A DNA stretch of 21,022 nt from positions 1-21,022 of the forward strand of contig JABDJU010000106.1 in the NCBI GenBank assembly GCA_013003325.1, read 5' to 3'. Within the stretch, counting starts at the first letter, position 1, and the number at the start of each line of letters is the position of its first letter. Origin of the DNA: Acidimicrobiales bacterium. Its GTDB lineage: Bacteria > Actinomycetota > Acidimicrobiia > Acidimicrobiales > SZUA-35. The position numbers and the translations under genes are program-made. Shown in pieces: positions 1 through 7,357 of the stretch. The notes below the pieces were generated by a model, which ran no database searches, was not told the DNA's origin, and worked only from the letters and a program-made list of their open reading frames with translations.

Positions 1-3000
1 CGTCTACACCAAGTCCCTTGAGCCTCTGAATCTGCACTAGGCACGACTCTGGGGATCCGAAGAGACCGCTCGTCTCGTAGTACCGGTTGAACGAATGCTC
101 GAGGAGCGCCTCACGGTCCGCGTCGGACATCGAATCGAACAACTCGTCGACCTCGGCGGACGAAGTAGCACCTCGGAAGGCGGGGAATGTCGAGGCGTGG
201 CCCCGAATCAGGTTGGTGGCACTCGACAGATAGGCCTTCATCGGGTCGCGAACGATGTCGCGGATCGAGGTTGGATCGTCGCTGACGAGGGTGTGGAGCA
301 TGAGCGACACGTGACCCGACCCCGGGTGACCAGCGTCGCGCCAAGCTTTGCGGTAAAGCTTGATTTTGTCTGCGAGTTCTTCGACCGACTGCCCCAGGAG
401 ATGGGTCAGTAGGTTCAGTCCCGCCGCGCCGGCTCGTGCGAACGTGGCCGGATTCCCGGCTGCAGTGAGCCACGCAGGGAGCTCGGGTTGGATCGGCCGG
501 GGGAGCGTTTCGGTCTGTACCCGACCGTAGGGTCCGTCGAATGAGCGAGCCTCTCCGCGCCACAACGCCTTCACGGTGTTGATGTTCTCGATGAGGTCGT
601 CGTTGCGGCTCTCGTAGTTGGTCGGCAAGAGCACGAAATCGTCGGGTTGCCAGCCCGAAGCGAAGGAAACACCGACTCGGCCACCGGAGATGTTGTCGAC
701 TACAGCCCACTCTTCGGCTACACGAGCCGGATGATGCAGCGGCAACACACAGCTCCCGGCACGAATCTCCACTGATTCGGTGATCGCCGCAATCGCTGCG
801 CCGGCCACTGCAGGATTGGGGTAGAGCCCGCCAAACGCGTGGAAGTGGCGTTCAGGAGTCCAGACGGCGGAGAAGCCATGCTCGTCGGCAAACTTGGCAC
901 CCTTCAGCAGCAGGTCGTATTTGTTTGCTGAGTCGGTCCGTTCGTCGGTCGAGAAGTAGAAGAGACTGAAATCCATCGGTCTGGCTTCTGAGCCGTTCGT
1001 TCCCGAACTGGGCAGCTCGTCGCCGCGGCTCAGGACCACGGTGAAACCTCGCGTCAAGGTCCAGAACAGCTCGAGGATGGAGATGTCGAAGCTGATGCTC
1101 GTGACCGCCAACCAGACGCCGGGGTCCTCGACTTGCAATCGACGATCCATCGCTCGGCAGAAATTCACCACTGATCGGTGTTCGATCATCACCCCCTTCG
1201 GCTTCCCCGTTGACCCCGACGTGTAGATCATGTAGGCAAGGTCGTTGTCGGCGACGACTGCCGGCACAGCGGCCGAGGCTTCGGCCTCGAAATCGATTTG
1301 GTCGACAAGCACCGTCTCCACGTCGACCGAGAGCAAGGTGGAGGCGGTTGAATCTGCCAGAATGGCGACGACCCCAGAATCCTCCACCATGAACTGGAGA
1401 CGTTCTATGGGATAGTCCGGGTCGAGAGGAACGTAGGCCGCCCCGACCTTGAGGATTCCCAAGAGGGCAACAACCATATGCTCGCTTCGCGGCATCACTA
1501 CGGCAATACGGTCCCCTCGGCCGAGGCCTCGCTCGTTGAGGGTCTGTGCGACGAGGTTGGCTCGTCGCTCGAGTTCGCTGTAGGTGAGTTTGCGACCGTC
1601 GAAGACCAGGGCGGGGGTGTCAGGGGTACGCAACGCTTGTTCCTCCACCAGCTGGTGGAGGCACTTCGGCTCGTTGGCGGGAGCATCGGTTGCGATCCAC
1701 TCGCCGAAGATGAGTTCTCGCTCGTCGTCGGCGAGCATGTTCAGCTCCGAAACGTTGGAGTTGAGGTCGCCAACCGACTCGACGAACGCGGCAAACCGTG
1801 CGTGAAGCATCGCAACTGCGGCGCTGTCGATTCGGCTTTCATCGAACGTCCAGCGAATCGTGCTGCCGTCGTCGGTGACGGACAACAGCAGCGCCACGCC
1901 CTCTGCGTTAAACAGAGTGTTACCAGTTGATTCTGACCCTCCGAGCGCCACTCTGGGTGCGGTCAGCCAGTCGGCGGCGTCTTCGAGTTCGGGATGGCGG
2001 TGAACCAGGTCGCGAGCGAAGCGCTCGTGATTTCGGAGCTCGCCGAGATCGACGGCGAACTGCCGCAGGAAACCTTCGACTGTTTGGGTCGGACTCAACT
2101 GCCATGAGAGGGGCACGAAAGGCGATATGAGCGGGTGCAGGTCACCGGCAGGTTCGAAGGCGATCGTGCCGCGCTCCGGTCCGAGCGCTCGCGCCAGAAA
2201 CAGGGTCACCAGGCCCAGCACAGAATCAGTCTGTTCTCCGGCTGCAACGTTCTCGAGCGAGGCACGAAGAGATGGCGGTGTCGTCAATGCCGGGAGATCT
2301 CGCACCCTGCGCTCGGTTCCGGTTCCCTGAGGAAGGTCGACAACTGCGGCACGGCTGAGCTGGTCGGTCCAGTAGCGCTCGTTTCGGTGCAGTTCGGTGG
2401 TCAACTCGAAAGCGGAATCGTGGGAATCGTCGGGTGGATCGAACCGCGAACCCGGAATCAATCCGAGCCGGTCCAATCCGGGGGCGTCGTACGGCTTGCC
2501 GTCGACGGTGCCGAGCCATTCGATCGCCAGATCGTTGGTGGTCGTCGACACCTTGATCTGCTCGCCCGATCGATCGATCACGGTTCCCGGGGGTAGGTCC
2601 GAGGCGGTGGTCTCGACTCGCACGGACTTCAGCATCAGAGGAACCCCGTTGAACCACGTTTTGGCTGTCGCCATCGGGTTGGGGTAGGGGCCGAAGTCGA
2701 GCGCCCGAACGATCGCGTCGATGTGGCTCGCATCGGATGACCAGTCGACCGACACGGCGGCGGGCGGAAGGTCCGACCGGCGGTAGAGCTTGCGCCCCGC
2801 TCGGTTCTGAGGTTCCCGCGGCGCTGAAGCCTCGAGTTTGTTGACAACCTCGGAGAAGCTGGCAGCTCCGGCCTCGAAGCATTTGGCGTTCAGGGTGAGT
2901 GACGTGTCGTCAGCCTCGATCGCTATCGTTTCGGTGTGAATGATCGGCCCCTCATCCACCGAGGCTGTGGCTTCGTGCCAGGTAATGGCGTGTGTCGTCT

Positions 3001-3373
3001 CGCTGTTGGCGATTGCCCACGTGGGTGCATTGAGGCCGGCATAGGTCGGGAGCGGCCCGTCGTGGAAGTTGACCGCGGCACGTAGCGGGAGCTCGATGAT
3101 CGATGGGGGCAGAACCTCGAGATGCGCAACGATGAAGAGATACTCAAAGGAGGCCCGGCCGAGTTCGCTCCGAACGTCGTCTTCGGGCGAGAGGACCTTA
3201 ATCTGGCGCTGCTCGGCCCACGCGCGGACGTCGCGGTCGTCGGTCACGACAGCGTGGACCTTGTGTCCGCCCCCCGTGTATTCGTTGAGGCACTCCAAAA
3301 GCAGCGACTGGCCGCCGATGAAAACTGCGCTGTTCCTGCCGCCGTCTGTGCCGCCGGTTCCGCGACGAATCAT
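1..3373 (-). CDS. Nonribosomal peptide synthetase (formyltransferase - partial condensation - adenylation with inserted MupA-type monooxygenase), 3' end outside window
   Basis: First 1,124 residues of a multidomain NRPS; the frame is still open at base 1. Residues ~14-200 are a methionyl-tRNA-formyltransferase-like domain that retains the catalytic triad (N102 and H104 in VNFHDGPLP, D140 in ASVDEGPI) and so should formylate an amine. Residues ~320-560 match only the C-terminal half of a condensation domain; no HHxxxDG motif is present, so it is probably inactive. Residues ~565-785 begin an adenylation domain: LTYSEL (597-602), LKVGAAYVPLD (641-651), YTSGSTGKPKG (717-727), FDIS (762-765). At ~795 it is interrupted by a flavin luciferase-like monooxygenase of the MupA/Atu3671 type, starting MDFSLFYF and containing WTPERHFHAFGG. 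The remaining adenylation motifs and carrier domain should lie beyond base 1. Start 3373 has GGAGAG six bases upstream and fits the formyltransferase N-terminus; an in-frame ATG at 3505 lacks a ribosome site. The product is unknown; siderophore-like peptides are one possibility (inference). Confidence 0.9.
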   Translation of the reverse strand, partial: MIRRGTGGTDGGRNSAVFIGGQSLLLECLNEYTGGGHKVHAVVTDDRDVRAWAEQRQIKVLSPEDDVRSELGRASFEYLFIVAHLEVLPPSIIELPLRAAVNFHDGPLPTYAGLNAPTWAIANSETTHAITWHEATASVDEGPIIHTETIAIEADDTSLTLNAKCFEAGAASFSEVVNKLEASAPREPQNRAGRKLYRRSDLPPAAVSVDWSSDASHIDAIVRALDFGPYPNPMATAKTWFNGVPLMLKSVRVETTASDLPPGTVIDRSGEQIKVSTTTNDLAIEWLGTVDGKPYDAPGLDRLGLIPGSRFDPPDDSHDSAFELTTELHRNERYWTDQLSRAAVVDLPQGTGTERRVRDLPALTTPPSLRASLENVAAGEQTDSVLGLVTLFLARALGPERGTIAFEPAGDLHPLISPFVPLSWQLSPTQTVEGFLRQFAVDLGELRNHERFARDLVHRHPELEDAADWLTAPRVALGGSESTGNTLFNAEGVALLLSVTDDGSTIRWTFDESRIDSAAVAMLHARFAAFVESVGDLNSNVSELNMLADDERELIFGEWIATDAPANEPKCLHQLVEEQALRTPDTPALVFDGRKLTYSELERRANLVAQTLNERGLGRGDRIAVVMPRSEHMVVALLGILKVGAAYVPLDPDYPIERLQFMVEDSGVVAILADSTASTLLSVDVETVLVDQIDFEAEASAAVPAVVADNDLAYMIYTSGSTGKPKGVMIEHRSVVNFCRAMDRRLQVEDPGVWLAVTSISFDISILELFWTLTRGFTVVLSRGDELPSSGTNGSEARPMDFSLFYFSTDERTDSANKYDLLLKGAKFADEHGFSAVWTPERHFHAFGGLYPNPAVAGAAIAAITESVEIRAGSCVLPLHHPARVAEEWAVVDNISGGRVGVSFASGWQPDDFVLLPTNYESRNDDLIENINTVKALWRGEARSFDGPYGRVQTETLPRPIQPELPAWLTAAGNPATFARAGAAGLNLLTHLLGQSVEELADKIKLYRKAWRDAGHPGSGHVSLMLHTLVSDDPTSIRDIVRDPMKAYLSSATNLIRGHASTFPAFRGATSSAEVDELFDSMSDADREALLEHSFNRYYETSGLFGSPESCLVQIQRLKGLGVD

Positions 3374-3519
3374 GAAGTTCTCTCCGTTATGTCCTTCGGG
3401 CCGTCGAGAGTCCACCAGGAAACCGACAGTCAGGACCTTTCCGCCTTGCAAAGATAGCGGAGCATACCCGACGCCGTAACTAGGTGCATATTCCGCGTGG
3501 GCCATTGGGTCAAGCGATG

Positions 3520-3667
3520 GGAGACACAACCTCGATGGCCGAACCGAGGAGATCAGAGCTTCACGACATTCGCCTGACGTCATCCAAAATGGCTCGGCTG
3601 ACGCCCGGGCAGGCCCGGCTCATGGTCGACTCGTTCGGCCTCACGACTAACACCATCACCTACGCCA
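3520..3667 (+). pseudogene. 5' remnant of a DUF2855 family gene
   Basis: The first ~50 codons (MGDTTSMAEPRRSELHDIR, later GQARLMVDSFGLTTNTITYA) match the N-terminus of the intact DUF2855 gene at 7358-8443 (MAETTSIIEVRKGELHEAR, GQARLTVDSFGLTANNITYA). Over 3607-3665 the DNA matches 7448-7506 closely, with only about seven differences by eye. After about 3667 the similarity stops. The frame then runs on as an unrelated reading through the start of the next gene, which lies in a different frame. The region before the ATG is also related: TTGGGT then six bases before ATG, against TAGGGT then six bases before the intact gene. I read this as a truncated duplicate whose downstream part was lost when the selenoprotein gene came to sit here. 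It could still be translated as a short junk peptide. Confidence 0.75.
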
Positions 3668-3680
3668 CCCTGGTCCGAGG

Positions 3681-3686
3681 CACACT
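3681..3686 (+). promoter_or_regulatory. Weak -10-like hexamer of the UGSC selenoprotein gene
   Basis: CACACT lies exactly six bases before the ATG at 3693, the spacing seen at the other apparently leaderless genes of this window, though the hexamer is a poor match to TAnnnT. There is no convincing Shine-Dalgarno sequence (the nearest, CGAGG, ends 12 bases upstream). It supports 3693 as the start only modestly. Confidence 0.35.
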
Positions 3687-3692
3687 GGACCC

Positions 3693-5426
3693 ATGGAGCC
3701 TGTCTACGAAGTCGTTTGGCCGAAGTCAGCCCGCGGCGTGCAGAGCGTCTCGCTCGCCTCTCGCCTCGACGATCTCGATGGCGTGCGTATCGCTTTTCTG
3801 TGGGACTACGTATTCAGGGGCGACGAGATCTTCCCGGCGCTGGCCGATCACCTGCGGCAACGGTTCCCAGCGATCGAAATCATCGACTACGACGTGTTCG
3901 GCAACATCCACGGCGGCGATGAGAAGGAGATGATCTCGGCGCTGCCCGAGGCTCTGCGAAGCCGCCACATCGATGCCGTGGTCTCGGGTGTGGGGTGTTG
4001 AGGTAGCTGTACGCCCGCCGTGATGCGGGCATCGATTGCGGCCGAACTAGCCGGGATTCCTTCGGTGTCCCTGGTGTGCGAAGGATTCATCGGGCAGGGA
4101 CGGGCCACCGGCCGCGGTCACGGGCTCGATGATCTGCCCCTCGGTGTCCTGGTCGGCCATGTCGACGCCCAACCCACCGACGAGATGCTCAAGAACCTCG
4201 CCGACGTCACCGTGGAGCAGGTGGTGGTCGGGCTCACCGAAGCTCGGTCCGAAGGTGCCGATGGAGAGGCCGCCGAGCCGACTGCGCTCGACATCGTCGT
4301 GTCGGGCACTATCGACGAGATCAACGAGCGATTTGTGGAAAGGGGTTGGAGCGACGGGTCACCGTTCCTGCCCCCCACCAGGGAACGGGTCGAGCGGTTC
4401 TTGGCGCCGCTCGGTCACGACCCATGGAACGTGCTGGGGATTGCTCCGTCGTCGGGTCGGGATGTCACCGTGTGGTCGGTGGCGGTCAATGCGGTGATGG
4501 CCGGGTGCGCCCCCGAACACCTCCCGGTACTACTCGCCGCCGCTGAGGTGCTCGTCGACCCGGATTACGGTGCCGAGCACTCCGGCAACACCACCGGCGC
4601 TGATGCGCTGATGATCCTCGACGGGCCGGGTGCTGCCCAGATGGGGTTCAACTCGGGGCCCGGGGCGCTGCGGGATGGAACCAGAGCCAATACCTCGGTC
4701 GGCCGCTGGCTCCGGTTGTTCCTGCGCAACGTGTTCGACTTCACTCCTGATGAGCACGATAAGGCGACCTTTGGCAACACGTTTCGGGTGGTGCTGGCCG
4801 AGGACCGAGCCGCTCTGCTCGATATCGGCTGGCCCTCGGTGGCCGAAGACTTCGGGTTCGGATCTGACGATGACGTGCTCACGATGGCGCGCTTCAATTC
4901 GGGCACGATCATCGGAAGCGTCTACGGCTCAGCCCCCGAAGAAATCCTTCCCTACCTCGCCAATGGCCTCACCCGGGTCAGCGCCTGGGACCTCACGCAC
5001 GTGTATGGACTGGGCAGCGACCAGTTTCGGCCATTGCTGATCCTCTCACCCATTCTCGCCCGCACCTTCGCCCGACACGGATGGTCCAAGGACGACGTGA
5101 GGCAGGGTCTGTTCGAACACGCTCGGATTCCGGCCTTGCAGTTCGAGAAGTTCGTGGGGGAGTGGAGCAACCTCACGGCCGGCCGTCGGACACTGAGCGA
5201 GCTCGCCGCCGAGGGTCACGTGCCCGCCGTCTTTGCCGAGAGCGATGATCCCGACCGGTTGGTACCGATCGTTCCGTCACCGTCCCGGTTCCTCATCGCT
5301 GTGGCGGGCGATCCGAACAGGACCAACGCGTACGCCCTCAGCAACGATGGCCCCCACGGCTATTACACCGCCAAGCGAATCGATCGGGATCCCTCGACCG
5401 ACCTCGTCTGCACGATTCCTACCTAG
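3693..5426 (+). CDS. UGSC family selenoprotein, selenocysteine encoded by in-frame TGA at 3999-4001
   Basis: Two open frames, 3693-3998 and 4002-5426, lie in the same phase and are separated only by TGA. Read through, they give a 577-residue protein with C102-U103-G104-S105-C106 followed by TPAVMR, the defining motif of the UGSC (seleno)protein family. A stable hairpin follows the TGA at the right distance (separate entry). U103/C106 form a CxxC-like redox pair. Residues 1-~185 are the UGSC domain, preceded by a typical N-terminal region (ARGVQSVSLASRLDDLDGVR) and followed by a short Ala/Glu-rich linker. Residues ~200-577 are a second, uncharacterised conserved-looking domain (RGWSDGSPFLPPTRERV, NTTGADALMI, SGTIIGSVYG). 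Chemistry and substrate are not known; a thiol/selenol redox role is inferred from the motif. Its stop overlaps the convergent EamA gene by four bases. A gene caller would report a 102-residue fragment plus a 468-residue protein starting at the GTG at 4020, which actually lies inside the hairpin loop. Confidence 0.88.
4013..4030 (+). promoter_or_regulatory. Bacterial SECIS-like hairpin for UGA recoding
   Basis: GCCCGC (4013-4018) pairs perfectly with GCGGGC (4025-4030) around a six-base loop CGUGAU. The stem begins 11 nt after the TGA, and the loop has G as its second base followed by U, as expected for SelB-binding bacterial SECIS elements (apical loop roughly 16-37 nt after UGA with an early G). 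The hairpin is entirely within codons 107-113. In GC-rich DNA a six-pair stem can arise by chance, but its position and loop, with the UGSC motif, make a recoding signal the best reading. Confidence 0.75.
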
Positions 5427-6361
5427 GGGTTCGAGCCCACCTTCAGGTTTCGCTCCCGCAACTTCTGGCTCGACTGGTTGCGGATGATGACCGCCAGGGC
5501 ACCCAATACAAGGCCCATGGCCGCGACCTGCTGGACGCTGAGCGGCTCGTCGAGGAATCGCCAGGCGATCAGCGACGCCACGATCGGGATCAGGAGTGTC
5601 ATCACCGAGCCGATCCACAGAGGGATCCTCACCAGCGACCAGTTCATCAGCGAGTGGCCGACCAAGCCGGCGCTCAGAACCATGAAGATGAGCCACTTCC
5701 AACTCTCCGCCGTTGGCCAGGACAGGTCCTGGCCGAACGCCAAGCCGAGCGGCACGTTCACGATCGCCGTCCACAGCGACGTGCCGGCGGTGAATTGGGT
5801 TGGACTGATCTTGCCCTTCGACTGCTTTGAGGCCACGAAGTAGGCGCCCCATGCCATTGTGGCACCGAGGGCGAGGAGATCGCCGCGCAGACTCCACTGT
5901 GGTGTGCCATTGGAGGCCAACACCACCAGTACGACACCGGTGATCGCAACGCCTGACCATGCGACGTCGCGCCGGGCGATCCGCTCACCGAAGATCGTGG
6001 CGGCGACAATGCCGACGAAGATCGGTTGAAGCGAACCGATCAGCGTCGCATTCACGACGTTGGTCAGCTTGATCGCCGAGAAGAACAGAGCGACATCGAC
6101 CCCCAACGCGATTCCGCCCAGGGCCGAATGCCGCATGACGTGCATGTCGAAACGAACCCGTCGGATCACGAGCCAGCCGATCAGCAGCACTGCGAATAGT
6201 CCGAATCGGTAGATGGCGATCGCCATGCCGCCCATGTCGATCGACTTCGCTATGACCGAACCGGCGCCCCATGCCAAAACAGCAATCCCGGCACCGAGAA
6301 GCCCACTTGCCGCATCCCTCTCGGTGCTAGCCACCGTGGTTGGAGCGGCGAGATCGGTCAT
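5423..6361 (-). CDS. EamA/DMT superfamily transporter
   Basis: A 312-residue, very hydrophobic inner-membrane protein with about ten membrane segments in two halves, the layout of EamA (drug/metabolite transporter) proteins. The first repeat starts near GAGIAVLAWGAGSVIAKSID. The second includes GDLLALGATMAWGAYFVASK and ends with EPLSVQQVAAMGLVLGALAV before a basic tail. The glycine/tryptophan pattern at the start of each repeat (ALxWGxxxV, AxxWGxYxV) is typical. Substrate cannot be read from sequence; relatives export amino acids or metabolites. The ATG at 6361 is preceded by TACCGT and six bases (6368-6373), so the gene probably has its own leaderless promoter despite following the DUF72 gene by 54 bases. 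Its 3' end overlaps the selenoprotein stop in convergent orientation. Confidence 0.9.
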   Translation of the reverse strand: MTDLAAPTTVASTERDAASGLLGAGIAVLAWGAGSVIAKSIDMGGMAIAIYRFGLFAVLLIGWLVIRRVRFDMHVMRHSALGGIALGVDVALFFSAIKLTNVVNATLIGSLQPIFVGIVAATIFGERIARRDVAWSGVAITGVVLVVLASNGTPQWSLRGDLLALGATMAWGAYFVASKQSKGKISPTQFTAGTSLWTAIVNVPLGLAFGQDLSWPTAESWKWLIFMVLSAGLVGHSLMNWSLVRIPLWIGSVMTLLIPIVASLIAWRFLDEPLSVQQVAAMGLVLGALAVIIRNQSSQKLRERNLKVGSNP

Positions 6362-6367
6362 TGCCGC

Positions 6368-6373
6368 ACGGTA
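6368..6373 (-). promoter_or_regulatory. -10 hexamer of leaderless EamA transcript
   Basis: On the minus strand TACCGT is followed by GCGGCA and then ATG at 6361, so transcription would begin at or next to the start codon. No Shine-Dalgarno sequence is present. It belongs to the recurring TAnnnT-N6/7-RTG pattern of this window. Confidence 0.55.
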
Positions 6374-6415
6374 CCGCTGACCTGTCGTTGGGGAGCCGTC
6401 GAGTGACCGATGTGA

Positions 6416-7294
6416 CTAGCTGAACAGACCGAGCTGATGGTCTGCCTCCACCGGGGTCGGAAGCGGTTCGAGGTCGGGCACCAGCGAGGCGACATCTGCA
6501 TGGAAGTAGCGGGCCAGGCTCGGTGTGTCGTGATTGTCGGGGGTGTGGATGAACACATGGGGTTTCACGCCCTCTTGGCACCAGTCAGCGATCTTGGGAA
6601 CCCACTGGCTCCACCCATCGATCGTGGCACGGGGACTGCTGCCGCCGATGATCCTGACGAGCGGCTGGCTGGCGGTGGCCACCGGCCGCACCGGCAGCCG
6701 CGGCTTTCGCTCCCACGCTTGGTGTTCCGACGGTGTTTCAGGAGCGACCGAGAACAGGGTGCGGCTGTCCAGGATCACCCGGTTGATGCCGGTCCTGGCC
6801 AACAGATCGTTGAGCTCGCGTTCCAGGCCGCCGCCGGCGGAGAACTCGGGATGGCGGGTTTCGACCGCCCAGTCGACCGAGCGCGGGATGTGGAGGCACG
6901 CATCGGCCAGCGTCGGCAGGTCGTCGGGACCAAAGCTGGCCGGCAGCTGAAGCTGAACCGGGCCGAGGTTGGCGTGCAACGGGGCGAGGACCTCGAGGAA
7001 GGCCGCGATCTCGCTTTCGACGTTGCGCAGCCGCTTCTCATGGGTGATCGATCTCGGCACCTTGAAGCAGAACCGAAAGTCGGTAGGGGCGTGCGCGGCC
7101 CAGCGGGCGACCGTTTCCAGTTTGGGCGTGGCGTAGTGCGTGGTGTTTCCCTCAACGGTCGTACACCACGTGGCGTAGGCCGCGAGTTCCCCTCCGCCGG
7201 CCGTCCCGCCGGGAAACCAGCGACCCACCCATGGCCGGTGAGCCCACATCGCACACCCCACATACAGCCGGGGTCGGTTCGCCTCGCCGCTCAT
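6416..7294 (-). CDS. DUF72 domain-containing protein
   Basis: A 292-residue soluble protein with the DUF72 (COG1801) hallmarks: an N-terminal YVGCAMWAHRPWVGRWFP segment, FRFCFKVPRSITHEKRL, then LGPVQLQLPASFGPDDLP, and WAVETRHPEF near the middle. Members have a TIM-barrel-like fold and no established activity. The open frame extends up to 7432, but those extra 46 residues are unlike the family and would overlap the divergent gene at 7358. The ATG at 7294 matches the usual N-terminus and has CATACT seven bases upstream (7302-7307), so I chose it. The gene precedes EamA on the same strand with a 54-base gap; a functional link between them is not evident. Confidence 0.88.
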   Translation of the reverse strand: MSGEANRPRLYVGCAMWAHRPWVGRWFPGGTAGGGELAAYATWCTTVEGNTTHYATPKLETVARWAAHAPTDFRFCFKVPRSITHEKRLRNVESEIAAFLEVLAPLHANLGPVQLQLPASFGPDDLPTLADACLHIPRSVDWAVETRHPEFSAGGGLERELNDLLARTGINRVILDSRTLFSVAPETPSEHQAWERKPRLPVRPVATASQPLVRIIGGSSPRATIDGWSQWVPKIADWCQEGVKPHVFIHTPDNHDTPSLARYFHADVASLVPDLEPLPTPVEADHQLGLFS

Positions 7295-7301
7295 CAGGCC
7301 C

Positions 7302-7307
7302 AGTATG
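7302..7307 (-). promoter_or_regulatory. -10-like hexamer of the DUF72 gene
   Basis: Minus-strand CATACT lies seven bases before the ATG at 7294, with no Shine-Dalgarno sequence between. It fits the leaderless pattern, with C in place of the first T, and supports 7294 over upstream starts. Confidence 0.4.
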
Positions 7308-7345
7308 ACCGCCGGGGTCGGGTCGGCGACGAGAACAGGCGCCCG

Positions 7346-7351
7346 TAGGGT
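7346..7351 (+). promoter_or_regulatory. -10 hexamer of leaderless DUF2855 transcript
   Basis: TAGGGT, then CGAAAC, then ATG at 7358. The decayed paralogue at 3520 keeps the same layout with TTGGGT, so the promoter was copied along with the 5' coding region. Confidence 0.55.
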
Positions 7352-7357
7352 CGAAAC

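Noticed and set aside
3374..3505. N-terminal extension of the NRPS from ATG 3505
   Set aside because: The frame is open but has no ribosome site at 3505 and no similarity to formyltransferase N-termini; ATG 3373 has GGAGAG at good spacing.
4020..5426. Stand-alone 468-residue protein starting at GTG 4020
   Set aside because: The start lies in the loop of the SECIS-like hairpin, has no ribosome site, and would cut the UGSC motif off the protein. The same frame continues upstream through the TGA with clear coding signal.
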